In this document: positions 1 through 5,396 of the stretch, one piece after another | Layout: each line of letters starts with the position of its first letter | Numbering within the stretch: the first letter of the stretch is position 1 | NCBI GenBank assembly: GCA_002338715.1 | Contig: DDIR01000091.1 | Coordinates: forward strand, 1 to 9,405 | Reading direction: 5' to 3' | Length of the DNA: 9,405 nt | Source of the DNA: Phycisphaerales bacterium UBA1845 | GTDB lineage: Bacteria; Planctomycetota; Phycisphaerae; UBA1845 | Made by a program: the position numbers and the translations under genes | The notes under the pieces: generated by a model | Seen by the model: the letters and a program-made list of their open reading frames with translations, nothing else | Database searches by the model: none | Told to the model about the DNA's origin: nothing

Positions 1-18
1 CACGGCCCACCCTACGCG

Positions 19-360
19 CTAGCCGATCGCATCAAGCCCTCGTTCGCCGGTCCGAATGCGCACACAGTCGAGCAGCGGAAGAATGAAGATTTTCCCGTCA
101 CCGATCTCGCCGCTCTTGGCACCTTCAATGATCGCCTGCACCGTTGGTTCCACGAACTCTTCGTTCACCGCGATCTCAAGGCGCACCTTTTTGAGCAGCG
201 TCACCTCGATGTCCACACCGCGATAGGTTTCGCGGTAACCTTTTTCTTCACCGCATCCGAGCGCGTTGGTCACGGAGATTTTGTAGACCTTGGACTTGTA
301 AAGTGACTGCTTTACGTGGTTGAGGTGCTCGGGCTGAATGTAGGCTATGATCAATCGCAT
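19..360 (-). CDS. glnK: P-II family nitrogen regulatory protein
   Basis: Trimeric P-II proteins bind ATP/ADP and 2-oxoglutarate and use the flexible T-loop to gate ammonium transporters or control nitrogen enzymes. The 113-residue product matches the usual ~112 and aligns with E. coli GlnB without gaps up to residue 106. Landmarks are the T-loop region G35-G37, K40-G41 and Y46-R47-G48, K58, the nucleotide-binding G87-D88-G89-K90, and R101/R103 in the IRTGE tail. R47, the residue that plugs the AmtB pore in the GlnK-AmtB complex, is present. Two key positions differ: residue 51, the uridylylated Tyr of enterobacteria, is Ile, and residue 39, normally the Gln that contacts Mg2+/2-oxoglutarate, is Glu. 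Residue 9 is Gln instead of Lys. The gene lies 36 bp downstream of amt on the same strand, with an AGGA about 10 nt before ATG. The glnK symbol is chosen for the amt linkage; glnB would fit equally well. Confidence 0.95.
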   Translation of the reverse strand: MRLIIAYIQPEHLNHVKQSLYKSKVYKISVTNALGCGEEKGYRETYRGVDIEVTLLKKVRLEIAVNEEFVEPTVQAIIEGAKSGEIGDGKIFILPLLDCVRIRTGERGLDAIG

Positions 361-396
361 GATTGCATCGTCCTGAAAGATGTTCGTGTGACCAAC

Positions 397-1689
397 TTAT
401 TCCGTCGTGAAGATCTGGAAACCGCTGTAGGCTTCCATTCCGTGTTCACCGATGTCCAAACCGCGGCGCTCGTCGATCGCCTTGACACGCAAACCGATCG
501 TCTTCTTGACCGCAAGAAACAGCATCATTCCAGTGCCAAACGCCCACACAAACGCGACGCCAGCCCCGATACCCTGGCTGATGAGCTGATTGAATCCGCC
601 GCCATAAAAGAGTCCGCTGCTTTTTTCACCGGTACCGATGACGGATTCCGCGTTGAACAATCCGCACGCGAGCGTTCCCCAGAGACCGCAGACGCCGTGC
701 ACGCTCACCGCACCGACCGGGTCGTCGATTTTCAAAATCACGTCGATGAAGTAGACGCTGCCAACGACGGCCATCCCCGCGACGATGCCGATGATGATGG
801 AGCCCAATGGCGTCACCGTAAAGCAGCCAGCCGTGATGCCCACCAAGCCCGCGAGCGCGCCGTTCAGCGCCATCGAAGCATCAGGCTTTTTCAGAAAAAA
901 CCAGGCAGTCATCAACGCCGAAAAAGCGCCAGCCGCGGCTGACAGATTCGTCGTGACCGCGACTCGGCCGATCTCGCCGTTACCGACGGTCGTGCTGCCA
1001 GCGTTGAATCCAAACCATCCGAACCAGAGGATGAACACGCCAAGTGCGGCCAGCGGAATGTTGTGGCCGGGGATGGCGTTGACCGCGCCGTTGGGGCCAT
1101 ACTTGCCAATTCGCGGACCAGCCACGATCGCACCCGCCAACGCGAGCCATCCGCCAATCGAGTGAACGACCGTCGATCCGGCGAAATCGCAAAACGCTCC
1201 GGTCGAAAGACTTTCAAGCCAGCCGCCTCCGGAACCGAGGCTTCCCCAGGCCCATGAACCAAAGATGGGATAGACGAACACAATGATAAACACGCTGTAG
1301 ACCAGGTAGGCTTCAAACTTCACGCGCTCAGCCACCGCGCCCGAAACGATGGTGGCTGACGTCGCTGCGAAGACCGTCTGGAAAATCAAAAACGTGTAGC
1401 CCCAGTCGCCCTTGGTCACGCCAGAAAGCAGAAAGTCGGTCGTCCCGCAGAACCCGTTGCTCTTACCGAACATGAGGCCATAACCAACCAAGAAGAACGC
1501 GATCGATCCGACCGCGTAGTCGGTGAGGTTCTTCATGATGATATTGACGGTGTTCTTCGCCCGGGTGAACCCGCACTCAAGCATGGCGAAACCAGCTTGC
1601 ATGAACATGACCAGCGATGCGGCCAACAACGTCCAGACGATATTCAAATTGGTCTGTACAAGGTCAGCCGTGTTCGTTTCGGCAATCAT
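397..1689 (-). CDS. amt: Ammonium transporter (Amt/MEP/Rh family)
   Basis: This is an inner-membrane trimeric channel for ammonium/ammonia uptake. The 430-residue product shows the family hallmarks in order: an N-terminal membrane segment with LECGFTRAKN (38-47), D168 in CDFAGS (substrate recruitment), pore His H176 in VVHSIGG, the GHNIPLAALGVFILWFGWFGFNAGS block (208-232) and the second pore His H331 in VSVHGVCGLWGT. The conserved cytoplasmic tail is GLRV...GLDIGEHGMEAY (399-421), which in this family couples subunits and docks P-II. About 11 hydrophobic segments are visible, consistent with the fold. There is no long cleavable signal peptide; the N-terminus runs straight into the first helix. 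The start is supported by GGGGAA (1695-1700) five bases before ATG. The P-II gene follows by 36 bp, so the two should be co-transcribed. The order is amt first, opposite to the enterobacterial glnK-amtB. Confidence 0.97.
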   Translation of the reverse strand: MIAETNTADLVQTNLNIVWTLLAASLVMFMQAGFAMLECGFTRAKNTVNIIMKNLTDYAVGSIAFFLVGYGLMFGKSNGFCGTTDFLLSGVTKGDWGYTFLIFQTVFAATSATIVSGAVAERVKFEAYLVYSVFIIVFVYPIFGSWAWGSLGSGGGWLESLSTGAFCDFAGSTVVHSIGGWLALAGAIVAGPRIGKYGPNGAVNAIPGHNIPLAALGVFILWFGWFGFNAGSTTVGNGEIGRVAVTTNLSAAAGAFSALMTAWFFLKKPDASMALNGALAGLVGITAGCFTVTPLGSIIIGIVAGMAVVGSVYFIDVILKIDDPVGAVSVHGVCGLWGTLACGLFNAESVIGTGEKSSGLFYGGGFNQLISQGIGAGVAFVWAFGTGMMLFLAVKKTIGLRVKAIDERRGLDIGEHGMEAYSGFQIFTTE

Positions 1690-1791
1690 GACACTTCCCC
1701 TGGCACCATCGCCTGCTTTTCGAGTGCAATGGCATAGATGCTGATATTTTTAGTTGTCGCTGATGTTAACTTAAAAATCGATCAGATAAGA

Positions 1792-1820
1792 GTTATTGTC
1801 GCAATTCTTAAAATAGTCAA
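1792..1820 (-). promoter_or_regulatory. Candidate sigma-70-type promoter for amt
   Basis: Read on the minus strand, TTGACT (1815-1820) is followed after 17 bp by AATAAC (1792-1797). This gives 5/6 and 4/6 matches to the -35 and -10 consensus at ideal spacing, in the AT-rich stretch upstream of amt. The predicted leader is about 95 nt. No convincing sigma-54 GG-N10-GC element was found, although many proteobacterial amt promoters use sigma-54. Planctomycete promoter consensus is poorly known, so this is tentative. Confidence 0.35.
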
Positions 1821-1845
1821 CAGGATACGTGTTGCAATCAGCAAT

Positions 1846-1866
1846 TTATCGGTCCGATAATCGGAC
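1846..1866. promoter_or_regulatory. Two overlapping perfect palindromes, operator-like
   Basis: TTATCGGTCCGATAA (1846-1860) and GTCCGATAATCGGAC (1852-1866) are each perfect 7-1-7 inverted repeats and share nine bases. The half-site ATCGG/CCGAT therefore occurs three times in alternating orientation with 6-bp steps. The cluster lies 26 bp upstream of the candidate amt -35 and 36 bp past the kinase stop codon. A one-base centre suits a dimeric DNA-binding protein better than a hairpin. On RNA a 6-bp stem with a 3-nt loop is possible, but no U-run follows it on the kinase strand, so a terminator is less likely. Confidence 0.45.
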
Positions 1867-1901
1867 GAAAGCGATTTATTGAATTGGTGGGGCGCTTCGG
1901 T

Positions 1902-4457
1902 TTAGTTGTCGCCAGTCAGCAGGTCCTGGAGTTCTTCGACGCGATCGTCGTTATCCAGGCCCTGGTTGGCTGCGATGAGGTGGCGGACGACTTGCTGGGT
2001 GAGTGGGTGGGATTGGCCCGGTGTTTGGAGCAGCGATTCCAAAAGCGGACTCAGATCGGCGTCGGCTTCTTCGAATCGACCCTGTGCGACGAGACATCCA
2101 CCGAGTGCAGCTTTCGTCTTGTGTACTTCGGGGTGGTTGTCGGGAATTAGTCGGCTGAAACCTTCCAATGCTGACCGGTAATGTGGCTCGGCATCGACAT
2201 GTTCGCCGCGGACGTCGAGTGCGTTGGCGTAATCCTTTTCGGCGCGAAGCGTGTCGTAGTAATCGGGACCGAGCTTGGACTTGCTTTTTTCATAGACATC
2301 GGCCACGAGGGCGAATGCCTCGTCGTGTCGATTCAACTTGCGCAGGATTCCCGCAAGGTTGCCCATACAGCGAACGGTGTCCGGATGATCAGCCCCCAAG
2401 ACGCGAATGCGACCTTCGAGCGTTTGCTGCATCAACGCCTCTGCCGCTTCAACTTGCCCGAGCGATTCCTTGATGCGCGCGAGGTTGTGCATCGCCGTCA
2501 GTGATGCTGGAGTGTCCGTTCCGTGGACACGAAGTGCTCCCTCGTAGTAAGCGCGAAAGAGCGGTTCTGCTGCTTCGTAGTTCCCCTGCTTTGCGTGAAG
2601 TACCGCCAGCGTGTTCATTGCCGTCAATGTTTCCGGCGCATCTTCCCCGAGCGCGATGCGTGATCGTTGCAGCGTATCTTCGAGGATTGGAAACGCCTCA
2701 TCCATGCGGTTGAGTCGTTCGAGCAGATAGCAGTAATTCAGCGCGGTGGTGATCGTGTCCTTGTGGTCGTCGCCCAGCGCTTCGCGTTGATTCGCAAGCG
2801 TTGTGCGGTAAAGCGCTTCGGCGTCTTCGAATCGCGACTGATCGACGTAGAGAATCGCGAGATTGCTGGCCGTGTTGAGCGTCTTGGGATGTTGGGCGCC
2901 AAGGTGTTCCTCACGCAGTGCATAGGCCAGATCGTACTGCGTTTCAGCGTCTTCGTATTCGCCGAGCGCGAAATATGCCTGTCCCAATGTATCGCGGATT
3001 GCTGCTTCAACTTCCGGTTCATCACCGAGTTGCTCGCCGGCAGTCTTTGCCGCCTGCCCCAGCATTTCCCTGACTGTCGGTTCGTTACCCTTGGCGTTTT
3101 GAGGGGCTGCGGCCATCAACATATCGCGTTGAAACTGCACGATGCGGTCGGACGTGAGGGCTTCGAGTTCGGCGCGCTGGCGTTCCTGCGCTGCGACCTT
3201 GGCTTCATTTTCGGCGCGATCGCGTTCATCGGCGATTGTTTGCGCCTGCAGGAACGTGATGATTGAAAACGCGATCAAGCAAACAAGCAGCGCGCCCGCG
3301 AGTACGGTGGTGGCAGTGTATCGCGCGACGAATTTTCTGATCTGATAGATTGCGCTGGGCGGGTGGGCGTCGATCGGTTGCGAATTCAAGTGCCTGCGAA
3401 TGTCGCTAGCCAACTCGCCGGCGGACGCATAGCGCATGTCGCGATCTTTTTGCAGGGCTTTGTGGACGATGATCTCGACGTCGCCGCGCAGCGCACGGTT
3501 CGCGTTTGAAATCTTCGCGGGCGACTGCTCCTGAATCATCCGCGCGGCTTCCAAGAGCGGTATCGCGTTAACATCATAAGGTCGCTCGTTGGCCAAAAGT
3601 TCATAGAGCACCGCGCCGAGCGAATACACATCGGTGCGAATGTCGATCGCCTCCTGCGAACCACCGCATTGCTCCGGACTCATGTATTGCAGCGTCCCAA
3701 CCAGTTCACCTGCCCGGGTCAGCAGCGTCGAGTTGCCGTCGGCATCGATCGCGCGGGCGACGCCGAAGTCGATGATCTTGGGTTGGCCCGTTGGCGTGAC
3801 GAGAATGTTGCCCGGTTTGAGATCGCGATGGATGATGCCTTTCTGGTGACCGTGATGAACCGCGTCGCAGACTTCAGCGAACAGTTGCAGACGCTGCCGG
3901 ATGGTCAAATCATTGTCGCGGGCGTATCGCAGAATGTCGCTTGCGTTTTGGATGTACTCGAGCGCGAGGTACGGAATCCCACGCGCTGGATCCTGATTGG
4001 CATGGTGGACGCCGGCTTCAAATACCTGGGCGATACCGGGATGATGAAGTCGCGCGAGGATCTCGCTTTCATACTGGAAGCGGCGAACCGCATCGGGAGT
4101 CGCCACCGTGTCGCTGAGGAGTTTCAGCGCAACCGTGCGGCGCGGGCGTTCCTGCTCCGATCGGAAAACGCGCCCCATTCCGCCAGCGCCGATGAGTGGG
4201 CCGACGCGAAACGATCCGATCATGCTGCCGATGATTGCGCTGTCATCACAGCCGGGCGGTGGTTGCTGCAATTCGATGACGGGCGGGTTTTCCAGAAACT
4301 GTGCGGCGCTGTCGTGGGCTGTTAGTAGTGAGTCGATCTCCGCGCGCAATTCGGGATTGTCGCGGCAGCGTTCGCTGAGGTATTCGTTGCGCTCGTCATC
4401 GGTCAGCCCGATGACCGTGTCGAAGATTTGAGCGGCTTCGCTGATTCGTGAGCGCAT
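1902..4457 (-). CDS. Membrane-anchored Ser/Thr protein kinase with TPR tail
   Basis: This is a Hanks-type (PknB-like) kinase of 851 residues, and all catalytic elements are present. They are the glycine loop G90-A-G-G-M-G95, the ATP Lys K112 in VALKLL, an alpha-C Glu near 130-132, the catalytic loop H210-R-D-L-K-P-G-N217, D230-F-G232, S260-P-E262 and D276 in DVYSLG. Residues 1-60 form a separate N-terminal helical segment (ERNEYLSERC...LRAEIDSLL). A single hydrophobic segment at about 383-403 should anchor the protein, with a charged, probably coiled-coil linker at about 405-435. Residues 483-818 are eight TPR-like repeats of exactly 42 residues (kinesin-light-chain-like TPR_12 style), presumably for protein-protein contacts on the far side of the membrane. 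An ECF sigma gene lies 68 bp upstream on the same strand, and the two likely form an operon. The start has AAGG about 10 nt before ATG. Substrates cannot be told from sequence. Confidence 0.93.
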   Translation of the reverse strand: MRSRISEAAQIFDTVIGLTDDERNEYLSERCRDNPELRAEIDSLLTAHDSAAQFLENPPVIELQQPPPGCDDSAIIGSMIGSFRVGPLIGAGGMGRVFRSEQERPRRTVALKLLSDTVATPDAVRRFQYESEILARLHHPGIAQVFEAGVHHANQDPARGIPYLALEYIQNASDILRYARDNDLTIRQRLQLFAEVCDAVHHGHQKGIIHRDLKPGNILVTPTGQPKIIDFGVARAIDADGNSTLLTRAGELVGTLQYMSPEQCGGSQEAIDIRTDVYSLGAVLYELLANERPYDVNAIPLLEAARMIQEQSPAKISNANRALRGDVEIIVHKALQKDRDMRYASAGELASDIRRHLNSQPIDAHPPSAIYQIRKFVARYTATTVLAGALLVCLIAFSIITFLQAQTIADERDRAENEAKVAAQERQRAELEALTSDRIVQFQRDMLMAAAPQNAKGNEPTVREMLGQAAKTAGEQLGDEPEVEAAIRDTLGQAYFALGEYEDAETQYDLAYALREEHLGAQHPKTLNTASNLAILYVDQSRFEDAEALYRTTLANQREALGDDHKDTITTALNYCYLLERLNRMDEAFPILEDTLQRSRIALGEDAPETLTAMNTLAVLHAKQGNYEAAEPLFRAYYEGALRVHGTDTPASLTAMHNLARIKESLGQVEAAEALMQQTLEGRIRVLGADHPDTVRCMGNLAGILRKLNRHDEAFALVADVYEKSKSKLGPDYYDTLRAEKDYANALDVRGEHVDAEPHYRSALEGFSRLIPDNHPEVHKTKAALGGCLVAQGRFEEADADLSPLLESLLQTPGQSHPLTQQVVRHLIAANQGLDNDDRVEELQDLLTGDN
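2004..3011 (-). repeat. Eight in-register 42-residue TPR-like repeats in the kinase
   Basis: Residues 483-818 divide into eight consecutive units of exactly 42 residues with no insertion or deletion. The repeat ends are marked by LGxxHP-type turns at residues 524, 566, 608, 650, 692, 734, 776 and 818. Each unit carries a NLA-x-hydrophobic core in helix A and an EAE/DAE-type pair in helix B (for example FEDAEAL, YEAAEPL, VEAAEAL). A ninth partial unit runs to the C-terminus. At DNA level the unit is 126 bp, but the copies are diverged, so the array looks old and selected for structure. Confidence 0.85.
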
Positions 4458-4525
4458 GTTGCGTATGCCTTTGGTTTATCCATCCCACGCAGGTGTCGAA
4501 CGAAATCGCAAGTTCGCGGTGCCGG
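4458..4525 (-). other. Short spacer between sigma factor and kinase genes
   Basis: The 68-bp gap separates the sigma factor stop from the kinase start. It holds only the kinase ribosome binding site. No clear terminator hairpin or promoter was seen, which favours co-transcription of the two genes. Confidence 0.5.
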
Positions 4526-5095
4526 TCATTGGGTGTCTCGTATCTCGCGAAACAACCACGCCTTCGCGAAGTTCCAATGCCGGTTGGCTGTACTGACTGA
4601 AATTTCCAAAACGTCAGCCGTCGCCTCGATCGAAAGCCCCGCAAAAAACCGCAGCTTCACGACTTCGGCTTTCACCTCGTCCAGTTCAGCCAATCGCCCG
4701 AGTGCGTCATCGACCATCACGACGTCGGACAAATCGCCAGCCGCCAACTCGCCCATGTCGACCGAAACGCGCTGCGCGTCAGCCCCACGTTTCAAAGCCA
4801 ATCGCTTGCGGGCGTAGTCCACCAGGATGCGGCGCATCGCTTCTGCGGCGGCTCCGAAGAAATGCTTGCGGTTTTCCCAATCGCCGCAACCTTCTCCCAA
4901 GAGTCGAATGAACGCCTCGTTGACCAGCGCGGTCGGTTGAAGCGTGTGGTCGGCGCGCTCGCTCCGCATTTTGGCTTCAGCCAACCGCCGAAGCTCGCCG
5001 TAGACCACCGCAAGCAGACGCTCCGTGGCATCCACAGAACCATGGCGCAAATCGACGAGGATTTGTGTCACTTCTTTTCGATCGATCTGCGACAT
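4526..5095 (-). CDS. ECF-type RNA polymerase sigma factor, kinase-linked
   Basis: This is an extracytoplasmic-function sigma factor of the Sigma70_ECF style common in planctomycetes. In numbering from the upstream ATG at 5119 (197 residues), region 2 spans about 18-105 and includes ALVNEAFIRLL (64-74), W81 and AMRRILVDYARKR (94-106). Region 4 spans about 137-193 with the helix-turn-helix GLSIEATADVLEISVSTANRHW (161-182). The acidic patch usual in region 2.2 (DxxED before LVQE) is replaced by L-Q-P-T-A, with T63 aligned to an acidic residue. No anti-sigma gene is adjacent; a Ser/Thr kinase gene follows by 68 bp. The start at 5095 is preferred because GGGAG (5107-5111) precedes it by 11 bases and the product then begins MSQIDRKEVTQIL, typical for the family. 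The ATG at 5119, eight codons upstream, lacks a clear ribosome binding site but cannot be excluded. Confidence 0.92.
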   Translation of the reverse strand: MSQIDRKEVTQILVDLRHGSVDATERLLAVVYGELRRLAEAKMRSERADHTLQPTALVNEAFIRLLGEGCGDWENRKHFFGAAAEAMRRILVDYARKRLALKRGADAQRVSVDMGELAAGDLSDVVMVDDALGRLAELDEVKAEVVKLRFFAGLSIEATADVLEISVSTANRHWNFAKAWLFREIRDTQ

Positions 5096-5283
5096 GTTGG
5101 GCCCATCTCCCAAAGGCATGCGTGCAAGCCACCCGGAAGGCTATCTTAGCCCCACTCGGCTGGGCAAACCAGCACGATTGAACACGCAGCAACGCGGATG
5201 ACCGGGCACTTCCCACCTTCCCATGTAGCCATCAAAAGAAATTCCTGACACGAAACGGCACCAGCCTGCGCATGGGCATTATG

Positions 5284-5307
5284 GGAACCGAAGTGCGCAA
5301 AGCGGTC
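5284..5307 (+). promoter_or_regulatory. Candidate ECF-type promoter for the exported protein
   Basis: GGAAC (5284-5288) is followed after exactly 16 bp by GTC (5305-5307), the core arrangement of many ECF-dependent promoters (RpoE-like GGAAC, 16-17 bp, GTC). It points at the exported-protein gene and would give a leader of roughly 80 nt. The AA that often follows GTC is absent (GGC here). The promoter preference of kinase-linked planctomycete ECF groups is not something I can state from knowledge, so linking it to the neighbouring sigma factor is inference. Confidence 0.35.
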
Positions 5308-5384
5308 GGCTGGCTCAACCCAGAATCGCCGCTCGAAGCGGACCTGCGCGTCGGTGGACCGGGGTGAACAATCGCATGTATTCC

Positions 5385-5390
5385 AAGGAG
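5385..5390 (+). promoter_or_regulatory. Ribosome binding site that fixes the exported-protein start
   Basis: AAGGAG lies six bases upstream of ATG at 5397, an ideal Shine-Dalgarno. It favours that ATG over the in-frame GTG at 5364 and the ATG at 5376, and it places the signal peptide close to the N-terminus. Confidence 0.85.
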
Positions 5391-5396
5391 ATCCAC

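Larger units (their letters stand above)
1690..1901. other. Intergenic region between kinase and amt genes
   Basis: These 212 bp lie between the end of the kinase gene and the start of amt, both on the minus strand. The centre (about 1740-1880) is clearly AT-richer than the flanking genes, as expected of a control region. It holds the amt ribosome binding site at 1695-1700, a sigma-70-like promoter candidate and the overlapping palindromes at 1846-1866. No small gene or RNA gene was recognised. Confidence 0.6.
5096..5396. other. Divergent intergenic region
   Basis: About 300 bp separate the sigma factor gene (minus) from the exported-protein gene (plus), so promoters for both should lie here. 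On the plus strand an ECF-like promoter candidate is visible at 5284-5307. On the minus strand a TAAGAT lies about 45 bases before the preferred sigma start, but no good -35 sits at proper spacing. No RNA gene was recognised. Confidence 0.5.

Noticed and set aside
316..942. 208-codon open frame on the plus strand opposite amt
   Set aside because: It is antisense to an unmistakable transporter gene, rich in Arg/Asp/His as expected from reading GC-rich codons backwards, and has no recognisable domain or ribosome binding site.
1720..1736. Possible sigma-54 promoter (TGCAA/TGGCA) near amt
   Set aside because: Read on the amt strand, the GG and GC dinucleotides are not at the required 10-bp spacing and the -24 GG is missing.
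1846..1866. Palindromes as the kinase gene's intrinsic terminator
   Set aside because: The hairpin would have at most six base pairs with a 3-nt loop and is not followed by a U-run in the kinase direction.
2667..3266. 199-codon plus-strand frame opposite the kinase gene
   Set aside because: It lies wholly within the TPR-coding region on the other strand. Its composition is a shadow of the repeated EA/LG codons and it has no family resemblance.
3669..4325. 218-codon plus-strand frame opposite the kinase domain
   Set aside because: It overlaps all catalytic motifs of the kinase in antisense, and its product has no motif of its own.
5272..5367. 31-codon plus-strand frame in the divergent intergenic region
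   Set aside because: The translation (MGIMGTEVRKAVGWLNPES...) looks protein-like, but there is no ribosome binding site, it overlaps the candidate promoter, and its length is within chance for GC-rich DNA.
5364..5396. GTG at 5364 as start of the exported protein
   Set aside because: The ATG at 5397 has an ideal AAGGAG six bases upstream and gives a standard signal peptide; the GTG has no good ribosome binding site.
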